The notes: a model not told the origin generated them from the sequence alone. DNA of 7,181 bases from RGIG3009 sp964490085 (GCA_964490085.1 CAZBAO010000073.1:1-7181), one strand, 5' to 3'; shown: positions 1 to 6,719, numbered from the stretch's first letter. Numbers and translations: made by a program.

Positions 1-164
1 CCATGGCAATGGCGGCGGCAGCCGCCGGTGCGGACGGCTTGATGATCGAGGTGCACAACGATCCCAAAAACGCGCTGTGCGACGGCGCACAGTCGCTCAC
101 TCCGGAACAATTCGACGACGTTGCAAAACGCGTTCGTCATATTCGTGAGGCGATCGAGGAATGA
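1..164 (+). CDS. aroF: 3-deoxy-7-phosphoheptulonate (DAHP) synthase, C-terminal end (partial)
   Basis: This is the last 53 codons of a DAHP synthase; the gene begins left of the window and its first complete codon here starts at base 3. The enzyme condenses phosphoenolpyruvate and erythrose 4-phosphate, the entry step of the shikimate pathway in the cytoplasm. The fragment contains the strongly conserved segment GADGLMIEVHNDP (visible residues 9-21) followed by ALCDGAQSLTPEQF. In the type I-beta (AroF/KDO8P-synthase-like) family this end of the barrel carries two metal ligands, and by motif they should be E16 and D27 of the fragment. The stop TGA (162-164) overlaps the tyrA start in an ATGA junction. 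Any N-terminal regulatory domain (ferredoxin-like or chorismate mutase in relatives) is outside the window, so feedback type cannot be judged. Confidence 0.93.
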   Translation, partial: MAMAAAAAGADGLMIEVHNDPKNALCDGAQSLTPEQFDDVAKRVRHIREAIEE

Positions 165-1009
165 CGGTAGGAATTATCGGGCTCGGCTTGATCGGCGGTT
201 CGCTGGCAAAGGCTTTTAAAAAGCATACCGACCACCGTGTGCTCGGCTACGATCTGGACAAGGCTGTCACGCAGTACGCGCAGCTGACCGACATGATCGA
301 CGGTGTCGTAAACGCGGAGTCGATTGCGCAGTGCGAGCTGATCCTGCTCGCGGTCTATCCGCGTGCGACGATTGATTATTTGACCGCTATGGCGGGCGCG
401 ATCGCACCCGGTACCGTGGTCATCGACTGCGGCGGTGTCAAGCGCAGTATCTGTGACAGCTGTCGTCCGCTCGCAAAAGAAAACGGTTGGATCTTCATCG
501 GCGGTCATCCGATGGCGGGGCTTCACCATTCCGGCGTTAAGTATGCCGCCGCCGACTTGTACGCGGGTGCCTCCATGATCTTAACACCGGAAAATACCGA
601 GGATATCGTCTTGCTTGAAAAGGTGACGGGCTGGATCAAATCCATCGGCTTCGGTTCGGTCACCGTTACCACCCCCGAACAGCACGACGAGATCATCGCG
701 TTTACCTCACAGCTCGCGCACGTGGTGTCCAACGCGTATGTGAAAAGTCCGCGCGCCAAAGTGCACCGTGGCTTTTCTGCGGGCAGCTATCGGGATCTCA
801 CCCGCGTGGCGCGGCTCAATGAAACGATGTGGACGGAGCTGTTTTTAGAAAACCGTGAAAATTTAGTGGCTGAGATCGACCATATCGTGCAGTCACTGAA
901 GGAATATCAAGCGGCACTCGAACAGGGTGACGCCGAAACGCTGAAGGCGCTGCTCAAAGACGGCAGTGACCGAAAAGAGAGGATCGATAGCCCTTATGGA
1001 GAAAGTTAA
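161..1009 (+). CDS. tyrA: Prephenate dehydrogenase
   Basis: A 282-residue protein that should oxidatively decarboxylate prephenate to 4-hydroxyphenylpyruvate, the tyrosine branch after chorismate. The N-terminus is a dinucleotide-binding Rossmann fold, with GLGLIGGS at residues 7-14 and an acidic residue after strand 2 (YDLD, 30-33) that suggests NAD preference. The family motif GGHPMAG is at 114-120 (His116). The C-terminal helical part has SQLAHVVSNAY (183-193, His187) and SYRDLTRVA (209-217, Arg215), which match the substrate-binding His and Arg of TyrA enzymes. There is no chorismate mutase domain and no C-terminal ACT domain, so tyrosine feedback is not evident. The GSVK-type motif reads GGVK (91-94), with Gly92 where the Aquifex enzyme has a catalytic Ser. 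The ATG start makes a 4-base overlap with aroF, with GTGAGG at 145-150 as a possible ribosome site. The 3' end overlaps aroB by 14 bases. Confidence 0.95.
   Translation: MTVGIIGLGLIGGSLAKAFKKHTDHRVLGYDLDKAVTQYAQLTDMIDGVVNAESIAQCELILLAVYPRATIDYLTAMAGAIAPGTVVIDCGGVKRSICDSCRPLAKENGWIFIGGHPMAGLHHSGVKYAAADLYAGASMILTPENTEDIVLLEKVTGWIKSIGFGSVTVTTPEQHDEIIAFTSQLAHVVSNAYVKSPRAKVHRGFSAGSYRDLTRVARLNETMWTELFLENRENLVAEIDHIVQSLKEYQAALEQGDAETLKALLKDGSDRKERIDSPYGES
978..982 (+). promoter_or_regulatory. Ribosome binding site for aroB, inside tyrA
   Basis: AGAGG lies 13 bases before the ATG at 996, a rather long spacing. It supports 996 over the in-frame GTG at 966, which would add ten residues (TEKRGSIAL after the start) that do not resemble the usual dehydroquinate synthase N-terminus and would place this site inside the gene. 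Confidence 0.55.
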
Positions 1010-2036
1010 CGTTGGGACTTCCCATACATACGAGATCCATATTGAAGAAGGGCTCCTCGGCCGTGTTGCCGAGGAGTGCTCTGCCGTATTAAAAAGCGAA
1101 AAGCTGTTGCTTTTGACCGACAGTAACGTCGCCGTTTTGTACGGGCAATCGGTTCGCAATTCGCTGACCGCCGCCGGTTACGCGGTGTATGACTATGTGA
1201 TCCCCGCGGGCGAGGAGTCCAAAAGCACCGAACAGTATTTGAAGGTGGTATCCACGCTCGCCAAAGAGGGTTTTTCGCGCAGTGATGCGATCGTGGCGCT
1301 TGGCGGCGGTGTAGTTGGCGATCTGGCGGGGTTTTGCGCGTCGTCGTATCTGCGCGGTATTCCTTTCGTGCAGATCCCCACGACGTTGCTGGCGTGTGTG
1401 GATTCGTCGGTCGGCGGCAAAACGGCGGTCAATTTGCCGGAGGGCAAGAATCTGCTTGGTGCGTTTTATCAGCCTCGGCTGGTGCTGATCGATCCGTTGA
1501 CGTTGAAAACGCTCACACCCGCCGTGTATGCGGACGGTATGGCGGAGGTCATCAAATACGGCATGATCCGCGACACGGAACTGTTTGACGCGTTGGAGAA
1601 GCACGTGTGGACGGATACGCAGATCATTACCCGCTGTGTCACCATTAAAAGTCGGGTGGTGGCGGAGGACGAGTTTGACAACGGTTGTCGCCTGCTGCTT
1701 AATTACGGGCATACGATCGGTCATGCGATCGAGCATTGCAGTCATTTCGGCATTTCACACGGCAGTGCGGTTGCGATCGGTATGTCGGTGATGGCACACG
1801 CCGAAACGAATGGTGCGGCGCTTGCCGACCGACTGGACGCGGTGCTGAAAAGCTACGAGCTGCCCACTACCTGCGCGTTTTCCGCAGACGAGCTGTACCG
1901 CGCGGCAATGGCCGATAAAAAGCGCCGAAACCAAACGTTGCACATTATCACCGTACCGACGCTCGGAAACGGTACGATCGTTACCATTCCGGTGGAGGAA
2001 CTGAACACCTACCTGCGGAAGGGGTTGTCCATATGA
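996..2036 (+). CDS. aroB: 3-dehydroquinate synthase
   Basis: A 346-residue protein of normal bacterial length. It converts DAHP to 3-dehydroquinate using bound NAD and a divalent metal, step two of the shikimate pathway. The NAD site is visible as ALGGGVVGDLAGF (residues 101-113), followed by QIPTTLLACVDSSVGGKTAVN (126-146), the central signature of the family. The metal ligands align with those of the Aspergillus enzyme: Glu184 in AEVIKYG, His239 in LNYGHTIGHAIE and His255 in ISHG. The 239/243/255 spacing equals 271/275/287 of the fungal protein, and His243 matches the catalytic His. I chose the ATG at 996, giving MEKVNVGTSHTYEI, over the GTG at 966. It overlaps tyrA by 14 bases and its stop overlaps the aroA start by 4. 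A strong stem-loop lies within its codons 20-27. Confidence 0.96.
   Translation: MEKVNVGTSHTYEIHIEEGLLGRVAEECSAVLKSEKLLLLTDSNVAVLYGQSVRNSLTAAGYAVYDYVIPAGEESKSTEQYLKVVSTLAKEGFSRSDAIVALGGGVVGDLAGFCASSYLRGIPFVQIPTTLLACVDSSVGGKTAVNLPEGKNLLGAFYQPRLVLIDPLTLKTLTPAVYADGMAEVIKYGMIRDTELFDALEKHVWTDTQIITRCVTIKSRVVAEDEFDNGCRLLLNYGHTIGHAIEHCSHFGISHGSAVAIGMSVMAHAETNGAALADRLDAVLKSYELPTTCAFSADELYRAAMADKKRRNQTLHIITVPTLGNGTIVTIPVEELNTYLRKGLSI
1053..1076 (+). repeat. Perfect 9-bp inverted repeat near the aroB start
   Basis: CTCCTCGGC (1053-1061) and GCCGAGGAG (1068-1076) are exact reverse complements around the 6-base loop CGTGTT. The RNA would form a GC-rich stem 57 bases after the first base of the aroB start codon. 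No T-tract follows, so it is not a standard terminator. It encodes residues LLGRVAEE of AroB and may be only a by-product of coding. Confidence 0.6.
2017..2024 (+). promoter_or_regulatory. Ribosome binding site for aroA, inside aroB
   Basis: GGAAGGGG within the last aroB codons ends 8 bases before the ATG at 2033, an ideal spacing. It supports the start that overlaps the aroB stop codon by 4 bases. Confidence 0.7.
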
Positions 2037-3304
2037 CGGTGACGGTATCCGGACAAACCTTGTCGGGGAATACGGCGATCATTTCCTCCAAGTCGGCGGT
2101 GCATCGCTTGCTGATGTGCGCAGCGCTGTGCGATACGCCGACGGTGATCGAAGGGGTTACCTATTCCGAGGATATCGAGGCGACGATTGCCTGCCTGCGC
2201 GTAGGTCTTGCCGACATTGTGTGCGAGGATGACCGCGTGACGGTACGCCCGCGCAAGAACAGAGATCCGAACGCGTTGCTTGATTGCGGCGAGAGCGGGT
2301 CGACCCTACGCTTTTTGCTGCCGATCATGGCGGCGTGCGGCGGAGCGCGCTTTACAGGCAGGGGGCGGCTGTCACAGCGACCCCTCACCCCGATCTATCC
2401 GGTGCTGGAACAGCACGGCTGTCGTTTGTCGGCAGAGGGTGAATTCCCGCTGTCCGTTATCGGCCAATTGCAGGGTGACCTGTTTGAGATCGACGGGCGC
2501 TTGAGCTCTCAGTTCGTTAGCGGTCTGCTGATGGCGGCGCCGTTGCTCCGACACACCTGCCGCATCCGCGTAACGGGGGAGATGGCGTCGTATCCGTATA
2601 TCGCGCTGACCATCGAGGCGCTTGCCAAGTTCGGCGTGACCGTCACGGAGGAGGATGCTACCTTTACGGTTTCGGGTCACTATGCCTCTGCGGGCGTGCT
2701 TCCCGCAGAGGGCGACTGGTCCAACGCGGCGTTTTGGCTGGTGGGTGCAGCTCTCTCCGGCAGTGAAGATTTTGAGTTATCCGGATTATCCGCGGATTCC
2801 CGACAAGGTGATCGGGCGATCACCGCACTTCTGGAACAGGCGGGCTTTTCCGTTTCCCATACCCATAGCACCTGGCGCGTGTCAGGCGGTGAAAATCGAT
2901 ACCCCTTGCGGGTAGACGCCGAGGCGATCCCCGACCTCGTGCCCATCGTAGCGGTGCTGGCAAGTGCGTTGCCGGAACAGACGGTCATTTACAACGCCGA
3001 GCGGCTGATCCACAAGGAGAGCAATCGGCTGCAAAGCGTACGCGATATGCTCACCGCACTGGGCGGCGAGGTCACCGTCACCGCGGACGGCCTGCTGATA
3101 AACGGCGGCACGCTGAGGGGCGGAACGGTACAGGGCTATAACGATCACCGCATCGTGATGTCGGCGGCGATCGCAGCGATGATCTGTGAAGAATCAGTCA
3201 CGATCGTCGGTGCCGAAGCGGTGAACAAATCCTATCCGACATTCTTTGAAGAGTTAGAAAAGAGAGGGATGAGTGTATGTCATCTGTCTGGGGACGAAAC
3301 CTGA
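2033..3304 (+). CDS. aroA: 3-phosphoshikimate 1-carboxyvinyltransferase (EPSP synthase)
   Basis: A 423-residue enzyme of usual length that joins phosphoenolpyruvate to shikimate 3-phosphate to give EPSP. Conserved contacts can be placed by alignment to the E. coli motifs: Lys20, Ser21 and Arg25 in SSKSAVHR (K22/S23/R27), Arg116 in SQRPLTP (R124), Ser158-Ser159-Gln160 (S169-Q171), and Asp301 in IPDLVP (D313). Also present are Lys328, Glu329 and Arg332 in HKESNR (K340/E341/R344), Arg373 in YNDHR (R386) and Lys399 in NKSYP (K411). The glyphosate-contact loop reads ESGSTLRF (87-94) in place of the E. coli NAGTAMRP, so Gly96 is kept as Gly89 but Pro101 is Phe94. The start overlaps the aroB stop in an ATGA junction. 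The last 28 bases also encode the N-terminus of AroC in another frame. Confidence 0.96.
   Translation: MTVTVSGQTLSGNTAIISSKSAVHRLLMCAALCDTPTVIEGVTYSEDIEATIACLRVGLADIVCEDDRVTVRPRKNRDPNALLDCGESGSTLRFLLPIMAACGGARFTGRGRLSQRPLTPIYPVLEQHGCRLSAEGEFPLSVIGQLQGDLFEIDGRLSSQFVSGLLMAAPLLRHTCRIRVTGEMASYPYIALTIEALAKFGVTVTEEDATFTVSGHYASAGVLPAEGDWSNAAFWLVGAALSGSEDFELSGLSADSRQGDRAITALLEQAGFSVSHTHSTWRVSGGENRYPLRVDAEAIPDLVPIVAVLASALPEQTVIYNAERLIHKESNRLQSVRDMLTALGGEVTVTADGLLINGGTLRGGTVQGYNDHRIVMSAAIAAMICEESVTIVGAEAVNKSYPTFFEELEKRGMSVCHLSGDET
3261..3268 (+). promoter_or_regulatory. Ribosome binding site for aroC, inside aroA
   Basis: AGAGAGGG ends 8 bases before the ATG at 3277. This placement decides the aroC start and so confirms a 28-base overlap with aroA, together with the family-like N-terminus MSSVWGRNLTVTVFGQSH. 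Confidence 0.75.
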
Positions 3305-4338
3305 CGGTCACGGTGTTCGGCCAATCCCACGCCGAGGCGATCGGCGTGGTAGTGGACGGCTTACCGGCGGGACTGCGCATTGATACCGAGGAACTGCAGG
3401 CGTTTTTGCAACGCCGCGCAGCGGGCGGCGCTTTTGCCACCGCGCGCAAAGAACCGGACGTGCCGGAATTTGTCAGTGGTTTGGTGGACGGTATCACCTG
3501 TGGCGCACCGGTCACGGCGCTCATCCGCAATACCAATGTCCGTTCGGGCGATTACAGCGAGCTGCGCGATCATCCGCGCCCGTCGCACGCCGATTATCCG
3601 GCTTCGGTTCGGTTTGACGGTGCCAACGACATTCGCGGCGGCGGCCAATTTTCCGGTCGTTTGACGGCGGCGCTGTGCGTGGCAGGCGGTCTGTGTATGC
3701 AGTTCTTAAAAACCAAAGGTGTTGCGATCGGCGCGCATATCGCGTCGATCGGAAACGTGCACGACGAAGCGTTTGATCCGGTAGCGGTCACGGCGGCAGA
3801 TTTTCTGACTGATCCGTTTCCGGTGCGGGATGAGGCGGCAAAGGCGGCGATGCAGGAGCTTATCACCGCTGTCCGCAGCGAGGGTGATTCGGTCGGCGGC
3901 ACCATCGAGTGTGCCGCAGTGGGCTTGCCTGCCGGTATTGGTGATCCGTTGTTTGACGGGTTGGAAAACCGCATCTCGTCCATCGTATTCGGCATTCCCG
4001 CGGTCAAGGGCATCGAATTCGGCAACGGCTTTGCCGCCGCTGAGCTGACCGGTTCCGAGAACAACGATGCGTACTATTTTGACGGCGATACCGTGAAAAC
4101 GCGTACTAACCGTCACGGCGGGATCCTCGGAGGGATCTCCACCGGTATGCCGCTTGTATTCCGCGTGGCAATCAAGCCGACACCGTCGATCGCCAAGGAA
4201 CAGGAAACGGTGGAGCTGAGCAGTCAAAGCGGATATACGCTGGCGATAAAGGGTCGGCACGATCCGTGCATTGTACCGCGTGCTGTGCCGTGCGTCGAGG
4301 CGGCACTCGCCATCGCATTGGCGGATTATCTCGTATAA
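3277..4338 (+). CDS. aroC: Chorismate synthase
   Basis: A 353-residue enzyme that eliminates phosphate from EPSP to form chorismate, using reduced FMN that is not consumed. The N-terminus SSVWGRNLTVTVFGQSH carries the first signature region with His18. The second conserved active-site His is His104 in RPSHADYP (102-108). Further family blocks are DIRGGGQFSGRLTA (118-131), NRHGGILGGISTGMP (278-291) and GRHDPCIVPRAVPCVEA (326-342), all in the expected order, so the gene looks intact. The usual GESHG motif reads GQSHA here, and the SARETA block reads SGRLTA, a form I associate with clostridial relatives. It overlaps the aroA 3' end by 28 bases and ends with TAA (4336-4338), after which comes a 12-base gap, the only gap between genes in the operon. 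Confidence 0.95.
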   Translation: MSSVWGRNLTVTVFGQSHAEAIGVVVDGLPAGLRIDTEELQAFLQRRAAGGAFATARKEPDVPEFVSGLVDGITCGAPVTALIRNTNVRSGDYSELRDHPRPSHADYPASVRFDGANDIRGGGQFSGRLTAALCVAGGLCMQFLKTKGVAIGAHIASIGNVHDEAFDPVAVTAADFLTDPFPVRDEAAKAAMQELITAVRSEGDSVGGTIECAAVGLPAGIGDPLFDGLENRISSIVFGIPAVKGIEFGNGFAAAELTGSENNDAYYFDGDTVKTRTNRHGGILGGISTGMPLVFRVAIKPTPSIAKEQETVELSSQSGYTLAIKGRHDPCIVPRAVPCVEAALAIALADYLV

Positions 4339-4342
4339 GGAG
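4337..4342 (+). promoter_or_regulatory. Ribosome binding site that fixes the pheA TTG start
   Basis: AAGGAG, overlapping the aroC stop codon, ends 8 bases before TTG at 4351. The upstream in-frame GTG at 4342 shares its first base with this site, so it cannot be served by it. No ATG lies near. Confidence 0.8.
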
Positions 4343-4350
4343 TGACAGAG

Positions 4351-5493
4351 TTGGATATTCAAGAATTACGCAATGAAATTGACGGTATTGATAGGGAGCT
4401 TGTTGCGCTGTTTGTCAAGCGAATGGGCGTGGCGGCAGAGGTCGCGGCGTTCAAAAAAGAGACCGGCAAGCCGGTGCTGGATCCGCAGCGTGAACGGATG
4501 CTGCTGGAAAAGGTGTCCGAGCTGGCAGGGCCGGATATGGAGTCGCAAACGCGTATTCTGTATCACTTGATCCTGAGCCTCAGCCGTTCGCACCAGAGCC
4601 ACCTACTGGGTCTGGACAGCACGCTGACCGACAATATCAATGAGGCGATCTCGAACACTGAGCAGGTGTTTCCGGAGCGCGCGGTCGTTGCATGTCAGGG
4701 CGTGGAGGGGGCGTATTCACAGCTTGCCTGTGAAAAGCTGTTCGGTGCACCGAGCATCATGTACATGAACACCTTTGAGGGTGTTTTCCAAGCAGTGGAC
4801 AAGGGCCTTTGCCGATACGGTATTCTACCGGTGGAGAACAGCACGGCCGGTTCGGTCAACCAGATCTACGATCTGATGTTGCGGTACAATTTCCATATCG
4901 TGCGCAGCACCCGCGTGCACATCCCGCACGTGATGCTCGCCAAGAAAGGGCAAAAACTGGAGGATATTCGTGAGATCTATTCGCACGAACAGGCGATCCA
5001 GCAGTGCAGTGCTTTTTTACAGAAGCTGAAAAACGTCAAGGTACACGTGTGCGAAAACACGGCCATGGCGGCAAAGGCGGTAGCGGAAAGCGGCCGCTCC
5101 GATGTCGCGGCGATCTCGTCCGATTCGTGCGCCGCGCTGTACGGCTTGGATGTGATCGAGACCGCCGTGGCAAACGTTGACAACAACTATACGCGGTTTA
5201 TCTGCATTTCCAAAAAGCTTGAAGTGTATCCGGGCGCATACCGCACCAGTCTGATGCTGACGCTGCCGCACAAGCCCGGTTCGCTGTACACGGTCATTGC
5301 GAAATTCTATTCGCTGGGTGTTAACCTTATCAAACTGGAAAGCCGCCCCATTCCCGGCAAGGATTTCGAGTTTATGTTCTATTTTGATATTGATGTGTCG
5401 GTGTATTCCAAGGCGTTCACCGATCTGTTGTCCCAGTTGCAGGCGGAATCCGAAAAATTCCGCTACCTGGGTAGCTATACCGAGATCGTATGA
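4351..5493 (+). CDS. pheA: Bifunctional chorismate mutase/prephenate dehydratase (P-protein)
   Basis: A 380-residue three-domain enzyme that makes phenylpyruvate from chorismate through prephenate. Residues 1-85 are an AroQ-type chorismate mutase. Counterparts of the E. coli active-site residues are visible as Arg7, Arg24, Lys35, Asp44, Arg47, Glu48 and probably Gln82. Residues 110-285 are prephenate dehydratase, starting at VVACQGVEGAYSQLA, with VENSTAGSV (161-169) and the catalytic NNYTRF (278-283, Thr281). Residues 297-375 are an ACT domain with KPGSLY (308-313) and the phenylalanine-binding LESRP motif (329-333), so feedback inhibition by phenylalanine is likely. I place the start at TTG 4351 because AAGGAG stands 8 bases upstream and the protein then begins MDIQELRNEID as in relatives; GTG at 4342 would add three residues. 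The stop overlaps the aroE-aroK start by 4 bases. Confidence 0.95.
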   Translation: MDIQELRNEIDGIDRELVALFVKRMGVAAEVAAFKKETGKPVLDPQRERMLLEKVSELAGPDMESQTRILYHLILSLSRSHQSHLLGLDSTLTDNINEAISNTEQVFPERAVVACQGVEGAYSQLACEKLFGAPSIMYMNTFEGVFQAVDKGLCRYGILPVENSTAGSVNQIYDLMLRYNFHIVRSTRVHIPHVMLAKKGQKLEDIREIYSHEQAIQQCSAFLQKLKNVKVHVCENTAMAAKAVAESGRSDVAAISSDSCAALYGLDVIETAVANVDNNYTRFICISKKLEVYPGAYRTSLMLTLPHKPGSLYTVIAKFYSLGVNLIKLESRPIPGKDFEFMFYFDIDVSVYSKAFTDLLSQLQAESEKFRYLGSYTEIV

Positions 5494-6719
5494 TGAAGCG
5501 GTACGGCTTACTCGGTAAAAAGCTGTCACACAGCTTGTCGCCGCGGATCCACGCGTTTTTCGGCGACTATCCGTATGATCTGATCGAGAAATCCGAGGAA
5601 GAGTTGGCGGCGCTTTTTGCCGATCCGCCGGTGGCGGCGATGAACGTGACCATTCCCTATAAGAAAACGGTCATCCCGTTTTGTACCGAGTTAGACGAAG
5701 TGGCAAAACGCATCGGCAGTGTCAATACCATTCGGTTTGACGGCGAGGCGGTGCGCGGCTATAACACCGATTATTACGGGTTTTCGTATATGCTGAAGCG
5801 GGCGGAAATTTCGGTCGTCGGCAAAAAGGTGTTGGTGCTCGGCAGCGGCGGCGCCTCGGCGACGGTGTGCTGCGTATTGGAGGATCAACAAGCGAAAAGC
5901 GTGGTGGTGATCTCTCGTTCAGGAGAGCACAACTACGGCAATTTGGATCGGCATCGCGATGCCGAGATCATTATCAATACCACTCCGGTGGGTATGTATC
6001 CCGAAACGGCGGCGGCACCGGTGTCGCTTAGCGCGTTCCCGAACTGCGAAGCGGTGGTGGATCTCATCTATAATCCGTTGCGCACGCGGTTGCTGTTGGA
6101 CGCTGAGCGGCGGGAGCTCAAAACCGCCAACGGACTGGCGATGCTGGTGGCGCAGGGGCACCGCGCCGCCGAGATCTTTTTCAACAAGCCTTTGGATATA
6201 GGCTTGATCGAGAACGGCTTGCGAGGCTTGGAACAGGAGTTTCGAAATATCGTGCTGGTGGGAATGCCGGGGTGCGGCAAGAGCACGCTGGCACGCCTGC
6301 TTGCCCAAACGCTTGGTAAGGAAGCGGTGGATACCGATGCCGCAGTGGAGCAAAACGCGGGGAGATCCATTCCCGACATTTTTGCCGAGCAGGGTGAAGC
6401 CGCATTCCGCCGCTTGGAAGCAGAGGCGGTGCAGGAGCTCGGCAAGGGAGCCGGCAAGGTGATCGCGACCGGCGGCGGCGCGATCCTGACCGAAGAAAAC
6501 CGCAACGCCCTGCGGCAAAACGCGGTGGTGGTATTTTTAGAGCGCCAGCTGGATACGCTTGCCACAAACGGCAGACCGCTGTCGAAAAGCCGTGAAGCAA
6601 TAGAGGAATTATACAAGCAACGGTTACCGTTGTACCGTGAGGTCGCAGACGTTACGGTGACCGTCACAGGCACGCCGGAGGAGACCTGCCGGCGCATATG
6701 GGAGGCGATCGGGCAATGA
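5490..6719 (+). CDS. aroE-aroK: Fused shikimate dehydrogenase-shikimate kinase
   Basis: A 409-residue protein with two complete enzymes in one frame, performing consecutive steps: dehydroshikimate to shikimate (NADPH), then shikimate to shikimate 3-phosphate (ATP). Residues 1-245 are AroE. They show SHSLSPRIH (13-21) for shikimate binding, NVTIPYKK (52-59) with catalytic Lys58, YNTDYYG (91-97) with Asp94, the nucleotide loop GSGGAS (118-123), NTTPVGMYP (163-171) and Gln222. The stretch between the SRSGEHN loop (142-148) and NTTP is short, as in compact clostridial AroE. Residues 252-409 are AroK, with Walker A GMPGCGKST (258-266), DTD (281-283), FRRLE (306-310), ATGGGA (326-331), the lid GRPLS (361-365) and RLPLYREVAD (378-387). 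The linker is only a few residues (GLRGLEQEF). The gene starts by ATGA overlap with pheA; ATG at 5490 or 5493 is equally possible, and no clear ribosome site is seen. Confidence 0.95.
   Translation: MMKRYGLLGKKLSHSLSPRIHAFFGDYPYDLIEKSEEELAALFADPPVAAMNVTIPYKKTVIPFCTELDEVAKRIGSVNTIRFDGEAVRGYNTDYYGFSYMLKRAEISVVGKKVLVLGSGGASATVCCVLEDQQAKSVVVISRSGEHNYGNLDRHRDAEIIINTTPVGMYPETAAAPVSLSAFPNCEAVVDLIYNPLRTRLLLDAERRELKTANGLAMLVAQGHRAAEIFFNKPLDIGLIENGLRGLEQEFRNIVLVGMPGCGKSTLARLLAQTLGKEAVDTDAAVEQNAGRSIPDIFAEQGEAAFRRLEAEAVQELGKGAGKVIATGGGAILTEENRNALRQNAVVVFLERQLDTLATNGRPLSKSREAIEELYKQRLPLYREVADVTVTVTGTPEETCRRIWEAIGQ
5948..5965. repeat. Perfect 18-bp palindrome inside the aroE part
   Basis: TCGGCATCGCGATGCCGA reads the same on both strands, with no spacer. 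It lies in the codons for RHRDA (154-158), in the shortened nucleotide-loop region of AroE. Its function, if any, is unknown; it could be chance or a protein-binding site. Confidence 0.6.
6701..6705 (+). promoter_or_regulatory. Ribosome binding site for aroQ, inside aroE-aroK
   Basis: GGAGG lies 10 bases before the ATG at 6716. It favours 6716 over the in-frame ATG at 6698, which precedes this site and would add six residues not typical of the family. Confidence 0.7.

Noticed and set aside
11..26. GGCGGC/GCCGCC inverted repeat at the left edge
   Set aside because: It lies within Ala codons of aroF and follows from GCG/GCC use; there is no sign of regulatory function.
137..529. Open frame on the minus strand opposite tyrA, and many similar minus-strand frames over the other genes
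   Set aside because: They lie opposite well-supported genes, have low-complexity or Arg/His-rich compositions, show no family motif, and are expected from high GC content.
966..995. GTG at 966 as the start of aroB
   Set aside because: It would put AGAGG inside the gene and add ten residues unlike the family; ATG 996 gives the usual N-terminus.
5520..5536. AAGCTGT-CAC-ACAGCTT hairpin 30 bases into aroE-aroK
   Set aside because: It is only seven pairs, in the conserved KLSHSL coding segment, and probably coincidental.
6618..6632. CAACGGT/ACCGTTG palindrome in the kinase domain
   Set aside because: It has a one-base centre, so it cannot form a proper hairpin, and it is explained by the codons for QRLPL.
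6698..6715. ATG at 6698 as the start of aroQ
   Set aside because: It lies before the GGAGG site, whereas ATG 6716 is correctly spaced and gives MKVYIVNGPN, the common type II start.
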